Positions 53,745-64,000 of a DNA stretch of 64,000 nt are shown here, in pieces. The DNA comes from Deroplatys truncata (taxonomy: Eukaryota; Arthropoda; Insecta; Mantodea; Mantidae). Every line of letters begins with the position of its first letter. Positions within the stretch are counted from its first letter, which is position 1. The notes beneath the pieces were generated by a model. It searched no databases and was not told the DNA's origin. It saw only the letters and a list, made by a program, of their open reading frames with translations. The DNA lies in the NCBI GenBank assembly GCA_030765065.1, contig CM060975.1, forward strand, positions 197,068,507 to 197,132,506. Direction: 5' to 3'. The translations under genes were made by a program, and so were the position numbers.

Positions 53745-54385
53745 ATTTTATTACTTTCTCCACCACGTACCTAATAGGTAGAGAAGGTATCTATTGCATT
53801 CCAACCAAAAATACGATATGGATATTTCACTGGAAAAACACGTTTTGTGACCCCTGAATACAAACAAAGGCATTTTTAGAAAAAGGTCCATTTGTGTGCC
53901 TGTGAACAGCATAACCCAAAAACGAAAAGTCGAATCAACACCAAACTTAGTATTGGTTCAGTACCTACCAAAGATACGACACGAGGATTCTCAAGAAAAT
54001 CCCCCTATCCCAAACCATCCTTTACATGGAACATTTTTCGATACTTTTTTGTAGCATCAGCCGTTTTCGAGATATCCATTAATAATGGTTCGAATTGTTC
54101 AATACTTTGCCATTCTTGTGAAACCCTGTCAACATTCAGTTGCTTCTCGGATTACATGGAAACAGTAGGGGATTTTAAGGTCATCGTATAGCGTCCAGTA
54201 CTTAAGCATTTGACTATCGCTGTTCTTTTCGAATCTATAACGAAATGTGTAATGTAACTATTTCTGCAAAAGTTTATTTGAATTAAAATGAAGTAGATAT
54301 AAAAACAAGCTTGAGTAAGACAAGTTTGTAGACTCACTAATAAACGATAGAGGGTAGAGAATGTCATGTGAATGTATCACATCAG
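53745..54385 (-). mobile_element. Repeat H, diverged, internally deleted
   Basis: 3' end TATTACTTTCTCCACCACG, conserved block at 53890-54040, deletion of most of the core (TTTTTCGATAC directly followed by TTTTTTGTAGCATCAGCC), left end GTAGAGAATGTCATGTG to CACATCAGA. No microsatellite. Confidence 0.75.
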
Positions 54386-54389
54386 ATTT

Positions 54390-55848
54390 TATTTTAGCAA
54401 ATGTGCACAACTATATTGTACAGACTGTTGTTCGGCAAAGATTCCTGAATGAATGTATAAATAAATAGAGTAGAGCAGAGTAGTGTAGAGTGGTATATTT
54501 ATTGGTCTTAAGCATTTTACATGTTCAAACTCAGACATCGCATGGGTCAGATAGACCGTACGTGCTAAATAATACATTGTAGTTCATATTTTTCAGACTA
54601 TACTCATCATACTGAACTTTAAAGTTAATGCTATTTACAAGAAATGAAAGGAAAAGAAAGAAAAAAACAACAGATAGACTAACAACAAGTCACCCAAATA
54701 AAACAGAAGAAGAAGAACACGCTATTATTTACAAAATAAACAAATACCCGCCCCTAAGTCACTAACCCTCCCCCTCCCAACCTTGGCCCTCTTCCTTACA
54801 CTCTGATCTGAGTTTCTTAACCTTTTGTAAAAATGTACCAATTAATTCCCACTCCCCTCTCCCAGCCAGCAAGATCCAACAAGTTTGTAACCCTCTCCTT
54901 GAGTTAACAAAGGACCTAACAGATACTTTCTCCTCAACTATTCTGTCTTAGTAGAATGCGCCAGAATATGAATCCAAGTTTCTTCCTCTCTACACCAGGA
55001 AGAGATTCTTATGCCTTCTTCGTTAACGAATTTTATCGCTCACCATGGTCCCAGTCTGAGCTAAGAAGTCCTAACAAAAGACTGTGTATGTTGGGGGAGG
55101 GGGCGGGAAGCGTTATGGTATACAAACATGTTACAAATAGACTACATTTATGGATTAATGGTTCACTTCATTTATGGATTAATTCTTATTTTCCAAAGCT
55201 TCCTCGCTGTGATGAAAGCCAGGTGGCACAAAATTTAAGCAGCCACGGGTAATTAGATTTATGCAATTAATAGTCCACTTCTACATTGACGTGTCTCATC
55301 CAAACAACTCCTGCAGACCGCAATAAAGATTCAAAATAAAGCCCATGATGTTCACTGACGGATTCTGCTCTCGCGTTTATCTGATATTGCTTTGGAATAT
55401 TAATTTTGACATCATGTGTGGTTTCTGCAGCCCTCAAATGTCCAACATCGCTGGAATGATATGCATATTAAATCCCATCACAGGATCAAGAGAGCTCTGT
55501 TTGGACACGTTCAAAAAATAATCCTCTTATCATTCTTTTTCATACGCTTCGTTTTATTGCTCCTTTTTGCATAAGCTTTTCGATAGGCACCGTGCCTCAG
55601 AGGAAATGTCGATAGTACACATAGAACAGAAAAATGATTTTCTTTCCTTTTCTACCTCGCTTTTTGAATAATTAATTTTATTGAAAATTTGCTGTATAAG
55701 GTGGTATTCGAATGACACGCTGTTATTCACTATATAGATACCACTACAATTGGAAAATGTAATACACGTTTTCATTTTATTTACACGAAGAGGCGAGTTC
55801 TTCTGTTTGAGGAAACCTATGGTGGCCAACAGACAGGTATTTCCATTG
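54390..55848. other. No gene recognised; possible retroposon 3' end
   Basis: At 54495-54505 the minus strand carries AATAAA next to a short TACTCTGCTCTAC-type repeat, and 54640-54760 is A-rich, hinting at retroposon 3' ends. C-rich CCCTCCCCCTCCC occurs near 54765. No domain was found. Confidence 0.35.
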
Positions 55849-55852
55849 CAAA

Positions 55853-56220
55853 ACCGAGCGGGATGGCTCAGGCGATAACGTCTGTGGCCCGCAATCGGAG
55901 ATGCCGGGTTCGATCGCCGTCGACCGCTCACTCTGTCCCATGGGTTTTCCCAGGGTTTTGCCGAGTCGTGATGTGAATGCTGTGGTTTCTTTCATCCCAC
56001 AAATTTTCTGTGTTGGACTCTGTGTGGGACGGGTTCCCCCGACTGCCTATCCTACCGCTGGGGTGTCTATATCTGGAAGCTGTCACTGTTGTGACATCAC
56101 TCCTAGTTCCGGCCGCCCGCTGTCTCCTCTTACCTTCTCGTCCCTACCGGAGGCGCCCCATTCCACATTCCTGGATCTGTGCCGAATCCCCTTCGCTTCA
56201 TAATACAATCCAGTCCATTG
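55853..56220 (+). mobile_element. SINE S1, tail type a, shortened
   Basis: Good head (CCGAGCGGGATGGCTCAGG, GATAACGTCTGTGGCCCGC, box B GGGTTCGATCGCC), core (CCCATGGGTTTTCCCAGGG, ATGTGAATGCTGTGG), then a deletion of the middle, then tail a end (TGTCTATATCTGGAAGCTG, CGGCCGCCCGCTGTCTCC, TGTGCCGAATCCCCTTCG, ATACAATCCAGTCC). Confidence 0.85.
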
Positions 56221-57585
56221 CAGGGATGTTATTTCGTATATTTCACAAAGACATGTGCACCCATAAAACCTATTTTAGCGTCGTATTTGGAGTTAAATAA
56301 TGTTAGTAGCGTAATCCGCAACTAATGTTATAAAAACTTGATGCTCTCCAGGGTGTAGTGCTATTTTATTTATTTATTTTAGTAAGCAATATCTGAACTA
56401 TGAGCTACTGTTTCCACGATCTAAAAAAAAGCCGAAAACACATTTAAATTAATTAGGATATACGTTGCTGTACATTCAAGATGAAGAAATTAAAGATTTA
56501 TAGTTTGAACTTCACTACTCCATTTTTCAAGTTTGGAATTACAAAAAAGTTTTTAAATAGTTTGCTTATATCATTTTAAGTTTATAATGTAAGACATAAA
56601 AAAGTTGTAAGCTTATGTTTATATACTGCAACGTAGCCAGGAAATGCAATTGTTAACTAGACACACACTATTAATTAGAATGTATTATCTCCATTCTTCG
56701 GATTTAGTTTCATCAAATGATGTTGTGTCAATCTTATCTTTCTAGTCCTTTTAGATTTATAATAAAGCACCGTTTTAGTACGACATTGTTTACTTCAACG
56801 ATTTCTACTTTTAAAAGCATGTGAAAATGCTATAATTACTTCGGAATAAAAGTTTCTTTTCTATTTCCTAATGTATAACTGCTCTAAAATAAAATTGTTA
56901 TTTTATATTGTTTCAACCTAAACGTAAAAGATTTGCATCAAGAAAAACTAATTTTCTTATTCTCAATTCCCTTAAGTGTCTGTATTGTAGTTTTAGCATT
57001 TTTACAGTAGGATAATTAACTATGTTTTGGGGGAAATACATTAGCCTCAAATTTTTGGGTGTATCACAAAAGCTCCGAAAGTTCAAGTAGGTATTTCAGA
57101 GCACTTACTGCGGTTCTAAGTTTACGTTTCCTCTGAGTGCAAAAATTCAAGAAATGTTGAAGTCAAAATGAATGAGCCAAATAATAAACCTCAAGAAGTT
57201 ATCCTCGTTTCGCAACCATTTGCCTACACAAAGCAGATTTGTTGCAGTAATAATAACAATAATATAATCATTATGAATATAATAATTATATACTATTACG
57301 ACCTTTAATGAATCTCATTAAGCCTGTATTTTAATGCAGTACGAGGCTATGAAAATTAGGCATTCTTTGCAAAAGAAATAATTAACATTCAGTTAATAAT
57401 AATAATTCAAACTTTATTATGTGACCCACGAAGATTTAAGGCACTAAATTACGAGGAAATACACTGCATGATCTAATTTATTTGGAACCTCTCGATAACT
57501 TAGAATATCTTCATAACTTTGAATCGATGATAGATGTACGTACCTGCTCGGTCAACTTAGATTTTTACAGCTGATGAAGCCGTGT
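56221..57585. other. AT-rich, no gene recognised
   Basis: 1.35 kb with TTTATTTATTTATTTTAG at 56362 and several AATAAT tracts. No supported frame. Confidence 0.45.
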
Positions 57586-57591
57586 TATTTT

Positions 57592-58645
57592 ATACGCCGA
57601 GCGAGAAGGCTCCGTGTGAGGCTCGCAATCAGGTCTCGGGCTCGATTTCCGGCGACCTCCCTCTCTGACTTTGGGTTTTTCGTGAAAATCTGGGATGGTT
57701 TCTCATCTACCATGATTTCCTTTCCATCATTTCCTTTTCAGTCTATTTCCTTCTCTTCAGCTCCAGTCCGGATCACCACCACAACCACGGAATCATCGCC
57801 AACAACTTCGACAGGAGCGGCGACGCTGGAAGTCATTCAGGACCTCCATGCGGAGTTCCTGAACTTCGGTGCCTGCTTAGCCACTCTTGAAGAGACCATC
57901 AGAGATATGACACAGAAACTTCACGACCTTCAAGACCTCAAGAATACCGTCGACTTACACAAACCAGCTGGAAACAGTGTGCAACCGCCTCTACGCCGTA
58001 AAGAATCTGACAGTAACCTTCCACAAGACCAGATGACCAGTTACTCCGATGAGGCACGAAGACGAAGGCTACTAGAACTTAAAGTCAGAACAACAGCCTT
58101 CTAATCCTACACCTACAATCACCCACAATCACTAGTGTTGTAGCACTTTCCAAATACTAACACGGGTGCTACGTGAGACCGCGCAACGTTTCGTTTTACT
58201 TCTCTCTTTTTCCTTCAATTTCCATCCGGTGGAGGTGTTTTAATTGGGTATGCCGATTATTGGTGAGTTCCACACTCCTAGTCCCCGACTCCCCTGGGGT
58301 TAGTGACTAAATCATTTTCTCCTCCACTCGAAAAAAAACAGTGTGCTTCTAGGTTTCGTGGCGTATGGTGGTGACGGTTAGATGGCGCGGATGCTTGCTC
58401 AAAGGAAACAGTATTTCCTGTGGACACTAAAGAGCAGCTTGGTCAACGAGTCGTTCTCGCCCTCTCTAGGCAGCTCCAGCAGTGAGAGGAATCTTCGAGC
58501 ATCTCTTTGGCCTGTCTGCTTGCGACCTAAAGCCTTCTGTGGTTCCTTCACTTCATCCCTTCCTCCTTAGGAAGGCTGTTAGCCACAATAGATCTATGTA
58601 GGCCGCAGTGCGCGAGGTGTCCCTCTGCGTTATGTAAGCCATACC
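57592..58645 (+). mobile_element. SINE S1, tail type b, split by an insert
   Basis: Head and core at 57592-57762: CCGAGCGAGAAGGCTCCG, box B GGGCTCGATTTCCGG, TTTGGGTTTTTCGTG, TTTCCTTTCCATCATTTCC. Tail b resumes at 58341: GTGCTTCTAGGTTTCGTGG, GGCGCGGATGCTTGCTC, AGGAAGGCTGTTAGCCAC. In other type b copies these two parts are contiguous, so 57763-58340 is extra. Confidence 0.75.
57763..58340 (+). mobile_element. 578-bp insert in S1 with an open frame and A-tract end
   Basis: Lies between the SINE core and tail and ends with nine A before CAG. CAG also precedes the insertion point, so a very short duplication is possible. From its start to a stop at 58104 it is open for about 113 codons: a T/S-rich start (TTTTTESSPTTST), then a heptad-like stretch (VIQDLHAEF..., LATLEETIRDMTQKLHDLQ) that looks coiled-coil, then a basic end (RRRRLLELKVRTT). 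There is no start codon near the left edge, as expected for a 5'-truncated retroposed mRNA. It could be a LINE ORF1 piece or a host transcript; I do not recognise it. Confidence 0.5.
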
Positions 58646-59974
58646 TATAACCTATATATGGATACTGTTTTTGAACCGTACGAAAAACTAATGTTTGTGG
58701 TAACGTTTTTCTTTCTATCGTAATTTCCGGTATTTTGTCTCTTTTGAAGTTTGTAACGACTGATCTCGTTCTTCCGTGTAACTGAGTCACTTGCACGACA
58801 TAAAGCGAAATATTCATCGCAAGAAAAGGTTATAAATATAAATATATGAATTTCCTGGTGCAATTATTGCAATGATTGCAATTTCAACTAACCTGTTAAC
58901 CATCTTGTATGTTTTTCTGGAAATACGTCGAAATTGTGTGACAGCAAGGGTTCATAGTAGTTGCTGAGGAACCACTAGATCTTAAAATTTAAATTTACCT
59001 TAATCTCCAAGACATTTACTCTGACTCCAACACTTAGCTGTTGAGACAGTTGCTAGATAGTGCAGTTACATAATGCTCTCGAAGAGTCTATTTCTGTTTC
59101 CCAAAAGCGCGCAGCAGGACAAGGATCTTTGACGAACAGTTACACCATCATTTGAATTTAGCCAAGTTTCAAGTAAGCTTCTCCACAGTGTTCATGTTTT
59201 TACACAATGAAAATCAACTTTCTAAACAATTGAAGGATCTGTAGAACGCAACTGAGATATTGTGAGGTGAATAAATTTCCACAGAAAGGTCAAATTTTGA
59301 CTAATTTTAGATGAAATACGCTAAACATACGTGCGGTAGCAGCATTTATCAGGCAGCAAAATCGGAATCACTATATAACGACAACTGTCAAGACACCCGT
59401 AGCAATGCAAGCTGTGTTGGGTTAACTTATTGCGGTCTAATGCCTTCATTCCCATTCCTTTCAATACATAATATCATCTTATTTTCGAGTATTCAATATA
59501 ATATTTTTCATATACTGAAATACGAAACACTTTCTTCTGTAAAATTATGAATGACTTATACCATTTCAGCTCTCTTAATTTACGATTCCTTCATCGACTT
59601 ATCTAAGAGTAAAAAATATTTTAATACCAGCTCTCTAAAACAGCTGTTTGTCGGACTGTTAACACGCCTAGCGGCCTAGACCACTTGATCATCAATGCTT
59701 CCTAAGAGGCGTTGGTACGGTTCATAACGTAGGATTCAGAGGAGCTGTGAGAATATGTCAACAAATGGCTGACTTATTTATACAGCACTTATATTACATT
59801 TACTTATTTTATTTGATATAATTTAGAGAGCTTTTGCTATTAACTATTGCATGCACAACATACATACGTAAAAGTTTTAGCAGACGAATTAAGTGTTTCG
59901 GACGAGGCGTAAGCCGATGATGTCTAAAGCCTTATTTTGCGCACTTGATACATAAATAGTTATTTGGTTTTATT
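58646..59974. other. No gene recognised
   Basis: Low-copy AT-rich DNA. Frames at 58548-58863 (-) and 59311-59550 (+) have no recognisable domains. Confidence 0.4.
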
Positions 59975-59978
59975 GATT

Positions 59979-61125
59979 ACTAGATGAATACCCGGAGTTG
60001 CCTGTGATTTGAAGGTTTATCCCTACAACATTTAGCCTAAGGTTGCACTTACCCAAACTTGCGTTTCTTTGAAGGCATTTAAGCATTATTACACAAGATA
60101 CTTGAGAAAAAACACTTAAGGCTCTATGGAAAACAAAAAAATTAAAATACTGAGAAAATGCTATAAAAATCACTGCTAAACAATCACAAGTACCCTAGTT
60201 TGAAATGATTCCTCGTGAACTCAGCTGAGTGATATCCATGTTGTCACATTTTGACTTCCACGTCGTTATTTGCAGAGAAAATCTCAGTTATGAAGTTTGT
60301 CAACATAACCTTGTTCATTCTCAGTAACCAGCATAAACAAAACTGCTAAGAAAGCACACCAAAGACAAAATAAAATGAAGGCCAAAATTAATACGCAAAG
60401 AAAAGAAGAATAACAGTAAGAAGAAGTACTTCGACTGGTTTTATTCTATTGTTGTTCATACCCACTGTCAGTTTTATCAATCACTCGGTTTTTGTTTTTC
60501 AAATTTCCATAGAGAAAGAAGACAGCTGCTTACAAAAACTGAGAAACTGCTAATTATAATATGAGAATATCCGATCGTAGAGAGTATGTATTACTCTTAA
60601 GTTAGCAATGTTATGTTAGCAACATAGAGACTTTTGTAGTCAATGCGATTACGTTTAATGTTTTTGTGTTATTTTATATCCATGCACAATAAATAATCAT
60701 ATGAAGATAAAGAAGAAGTGGTATTTTGTCTAATTTGATGCTGTTGCTGTTTTCATACGTGGAATAGTTGTAATCATTTATTTGATTGTGTTATTCCATG
60801 ATCAAGTCAGAGAGGACATCAACGAATTTGTGAACTCGCTGTTCCTTTGTTATTTTGTGCGGCCGTGAAAGCCTAAGTAATTGTTATGTTGACTATGTTC
60901 GATCTATTATGATTATTGCTGAGAAAGATATAGATGGTATTGCGAGCTTCTGTAGCCATAATATAAAATTAATTAATTAATCGTGTAGAATGGGGCATAA
61001 TTTGGAATTCTAACCTGGACAGTAATATTCGCCTTGTGTCAAAAGTTATCTGTGCCAAGGTTGGTCGAAATCGGTGTAACGGTGTAGAAGCCCATTAGGA
61101 ATAACAAACACACTTTTATATATTA
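59979..61125 (+). mobile_element. Possible RTE-like retroposon
   Basis: The left end ACTAGATGAATACCCGGAG resembles the CTAGxxxACCCGG start of small RTE-type insect elements. The right end TCTGTGCCAAGGTTGGTCG, AAATCGGTGTAACGG, ATAACAAACACACTTTTATA resembles the matching 3' end. The 1-kb interior shows no reverse transcriptase. The two ends may belong to one element or to two; no target duplication identified. Confidence 0.4.
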
Positions 61126-62305
61126 AGATTTATAAAACTTCTTCTAAAAAAAATCATATTAACAATAATGTGATGTATGTTTTATTTTGTCCATCCTATT
61201 ATTTGCGATAATATGCCGAAAACTTTTAATACAATTTCAGCTCCCTATAAGCAGTGGATGTTCGCTTTGACTTTCAAAAGTTCAACCCTCTAGAAACACG
61301 CATAAAATAAAATGGAAGAAGATAATATAAAAGAGACAGTTAAGCGAAAAGGATGGAAACTAAAGATATTTCCATTTCACAGAATAGAGAGCAGTAGCAA
61401 GATCTAACTGGAACGACGGAAGAAAGGAAATTAACCATCAGAGAAGATCTAGACAAAGGAGAATAGGTCTGGCGGTGGAGAGGTTAATGGCCGAAAAATC
61501 CGCCATAAAGAGTTAAGATGAATTGGAGGACGAATATGAAGGAGATGTGGCAGTGATGCAGAAAATACGACTTTTGGGACCAGGGTTGCCTAATGTACTA
61601 CTACTTTTATCTCAAAAAACGGCCCAAACTATACTTGAATTAACGTAACTTCTCAATTCTGACAGTTGCTCCCCTGCCATGTGCGTTTCAGCTACGCCAC
61701 GCGTGAAACATGCGGTGTTGTCGGCTCGTCCGTCCGCCGGTCGTTCGTGTAGAGTGGAAGAGGAGAGGAGAGCTAAACGAAGATAAAAGTTCTTCGTTGT
61801 GCCTAATGAAATGACGTAATTTTGACATAATATACTACACTAAACATCTCTATACACTTCTAAGGATACAGTGTACAACACGCCTGTCAACTAGTGCATT
61901 ATGTTCATGTTCATTTTCGTGCTATGTGAGAATAAGCGCATATTAAATATTAATAGTTTTAATACCTTTTCACCTTGTATTATTTTATCCTAGTGCTTGT
62001 TTTCCATTTTGTATCCTTTAAATTCCTTTGCGTGATGCTTTAAATGTCCGTACGTAATATTATATTACCTATATAGAACAAAGCTTTAAAGTTGATCTTT
62101 CCGCTTTGACTTTCATTATATTTCTAAAATTTCAAAATGTGCTACTCGACAAAAGTTTTTAATACTATTGCAAAACTTTCAAATAGCAAATTATTCAAGT
62201 CAGTACCGCATTTACTCTGAAGTTCTTATTTTTACTGTTATATATTTTAATTCTCAATTAGATAAGACAAACTTTGCATTTAAAAGTTAAATTAAATTGA
62301 GTTTT
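61126..62305. other. No gene recognised
   Basis: AT-rich with a GC-richer patch at about 61680-61780 (GTCGGCTCGTCCGTCCGCCG). No repeat match. Confidence 0.4.
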
Positions 62306-62307
62306 AT

Positions 62308-62580
62308 TTATGGACGCTCTTTAACTACTGTGGTCTTTAGCGTCCCATTCTATTTGGGCGTGAAAGACCGATAATTTTGCTCAGAGGCCTCTTTATCAGG
62401 CTTGAGGTTCTTTTACGTGCCGTAAATCTACGACACGGGACCACCGACTTTACTTCCCTTCCGAAGGAAGCCATGCTAAGGATTTTTACAGCCGAAAAAA
62501 TCCATCGCCCTCCGCCGGGTTCAAACCCGCGACCTTGGGAACTAGAGGCTAGCACGGTACCACTAGTCCACGGAAGACGA
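62308..62580 (-). mobile_element. SINE S3 copy 2
   Basis: About 270 bp, roughly 90% like 12040-12315: GGACGCTCTTTAACTAC, CTCAGAGGCCTCTTTATCAG, CGACACGGGACCACCGAC, CCTTCCGAAGGAAGCCATG, CGGGTTCAAACCCGCGACC, TAGCACGGTACCACTAGTCC. The head is at the right end, read on the minus strand. Confidence 0.85.
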
Positions 62581-62659
62581 CAGCATTTAAAAGTATGAAG
62601 TAATTGTGTTCTTTCATAATAACTATAGGTACATATAGCGACGAATAGCATCTACTTGG

Positions 62660-62965
62660 AAGGCACCTAGATCTGTAATAATTTTTGACGATGTTTGGTT
62701 TTTCCTGGGGTTTCTAATATTACTTTTGAAGATCCAGACTGCGATTTCTCAGCTTATTCCTCTTTTCTTTCTTGTTCTTTCCTTATATTGACGACAGTCC
62801 GTTTATTTATTTTAAGTGCAGCTGCTGTCCTATCTATGACTTTATTTACATCAATCATTGGTCCACCGTTTTCTCTTTCCAAAATATGCCCTTAAAGCAT
62901 ATACTATCTCACGAGCTTGGCCGCGAATTGCAGTACCTTGTCCAAGCTTAGCGTATTTATTCTTT
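62660..62965 (-). pseudogene. Transposase N-terminal (helix-turn-helix) relic
   Basis: Minus strand. YAKLGQGTAIRGQAREIVYA at about 62950-62890, then, after a frame shift, ENGGPMIDVNKVIDRTAAAL and KINKRTVVNIRKEQERKEE at about 62867-62760, a stop, and KVILETPGKTK at about 62720-62690. The order (QARE-IV-Y, helix-turn-helix, TPGK) is that of the N-terminus of IS630/Tc1/mariner-related transposases repeated in many insects. No catalytic core follows; S3 lies next downstream. One frame shift and one internal stop. Confidence 0.6.
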
Positions 62966-63490
62966 GGGGAACGAGTTCGTGGTCATCCCCAACGCTTTTG
63001 CCCGGGATCAGACATTGTCAATCACACAGAAAGTTCAGCACAGGTTATATATTTTAAAATATTATAATTACTATAACACTGGTCATTCGCTACACTACAG
63101 CTACACGTTTAGGACTTAAAAAATAACATTGATATGCAGTTGCACAGTTCACTGACTTAAAATAGTTGTATGCTTAAACTTTAAAATATCGCGCTACACT
63201 ACAACGATACACAAATCACGCAAATATCTGATAAATAAAACAAAACAACGTTTGCCATGTGGCAACACTTCTCCTGAGCTCTGGTGAAGGGTGTGGAGGG
63301 GGCTTAAATGGCGATTGGCTACTTCAAGGTCAACCTCGGTTGTCATGACAACGGGCCCACATACACGTGCGGAAAGTACGCTGAGCTAGCTGTCAGAATT
63401 GAGAAGTTACATTAATTCAAGTATAGTGCAGTTCTCTCATATGTTTGTGTTTTGCAAGATGCATTTCAAATGATAAAGTAACGCCGCACC
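62966..63490. other. Mostly unassigned; holds promoter-like motifs
   Basis: No frame with a domain. Contains the CCAAT and X-box-like motifs annotated separately; could be the upstream region of the minus-strand transposase or of an unseen gene. Confidence 0.4.
63312..63352 (-). promoter_or_regulatory. CCAAT box plus RFX X-box-like palindrome
   Basis: AGCCAATCGCC on the minus strand at 63311-63321 lies 18 bases from GTTGTCATGACAAC at 63339-63352. This perfect palindrome fits the RYYNYY-N(1-3)-RRNRAC X-box pattern bound by RFX factors. On the minus strand the order is X-box then CCAAT, upstream of 62965. Function is inferred from motifs alone. Confidence 0.35.
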
Positions 63491-63492
63491 AG

Positions 63493-64000
63493 GCCCGAGC
63501 GGGATGGCTCAAGTGGTAAGGTCTGTGGCCCGCATTCGGGAGATCCCCGGCGACCGCCCACTCTGGCCCATTGGATTTTTTTCGGGGGTTTTCCCGGTTC
63601 GTCAAGCGAATGCTGGAATGGTTCCTTTCATCCCCCGAATTCCTGTCCCTCCATTTCCAATCATTTAATTCATCCTTCACTACGTTTAGTCTATTTCAGG
63701 GTTGAAAGTGTCCACGAAGGTGTTGCGTGGCAGGGAAAAGGATGCTCTCAGTGGACTTTCTCTGTCCCTCGACCTTCGGCTGGTTGCCGGGGTATAAGGA
63801 CCGCCCCTTGGAGGGGTTATTGAACCCTATGTGAGGCGCGGCCCCCGGTCTGCTGTCCGACTGTCTTTGCGTATATATCTGGAAACTGTAGGGACACTGT
63901 CATTGCTGTGTGGTCCGGTGTCTCCCTTGACCTCATCCCTCCTTCCTGGGGCCGCCCAATCTGCATTCACTGGATCGGTGCCGAATCGCCTCCGCTTCAC
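63493..64000 (+). mobile_element. SINE S1, tail type a, running to window end
   Basis: Head CCCGAGCGGGATGGCTCAAG and GGCCCGCATTCGGGAGATC, with part of box B deleted (GAGATCCCCGGCGACCG). Core GGGGGTTTTCCCGGTTCGTC and CCCCCGAATTCCTGTCCCTC. Tail a: GTCCACGAAGGTGTTGCG, CTCGACCTTCGGCTGGTTG, ATCTGGAAACTGTAGGGAC, end GTGCCGAATCGCCTCCGC. About 508 bp in view. Confidence 0.85.

Noticed and set aside
63309-63418. Small frame starting MAIGYFKV as a short gene
   Set aside because: 35 codons with no support; overlaps promoter-like motifs and has no conserved feature.

Overview
The window looks like nuclear DNA from a large, repeat-rich animal genome, most likely an insect. Several repeats (tRNA-derived SINEs, mariner-type transposase relics, an RNase H-bearing LINE, RTE-like element ends) are of kinds common in insect genomes. 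No complete host gene, rRNA or functional tRNA gene could be supported. The species cannot be named from this sequence. Family names below (H, P, M, Q, S1-S6, L) are my own labels.

Layout. 1-4.06 kb: two head-to-tail copies of repeat H, then a pyrimidine-rich duplicated block full of CCAAT boxes, a 141-bp MITE and a shortened H copy. 5.3-6.83 kb: a nested unit in which a roughly 1.5-kb inverted-repeat element (P) carries a MITE (M) and a full H copy. 7-14.4 kb: SINEs S1, S2 and S3 in low-copy DNA, one possible 99-bp host exon at 13428-13526, and a CpG-rich stretch. 14.9-16.6 kb: a SINE head and the decayed 3' end of LINE L. 17.3-27.05 kb: a dense array of H units. One unit is split by a young LTR element (20732-25541) with 483-bp LTRs and a 4-bp target duplication. 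27.6-29.5 kb: two different mariner-superfamily relics. 30-38 kb: S1 SINE copies of all three tail types. 38-44.4 kb: a second H-rich zone with LINE L pieces and a second M-H-P unit. 45-58.6 kb: S1 copies, an old repeat (Q) broken up by later insertions, a 365-bp direct duplication, and a SINE split by an open-frame-bearing insert. 59-64 kb: an RTE-like element, SINE S3, a transposase helix-turn-helix fragment and an S1 copy running off the end.

The most notable system is repeat H, about 25 copies. It has 12-bp sub-terminal inverted repeats (ACTTTCTCTACT), a TC 5' start next to A-runs, an inner CAGA/CA microsatellite of variable length, a small hairpin near the 3' end, and recurrent head-to-tail junctions. 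Together these resemble the DINE-1/Helentron-associated (HINE) non-autonomous rolling-circle elements. This placement is inference from structure, since no Rep/helicase gene is present.

The relative order of events can be read from nesting: Q is old; S1 SINEs sit inside Q; H sits inside P; the LTR element sits inside H and is the youngest dated insertion.
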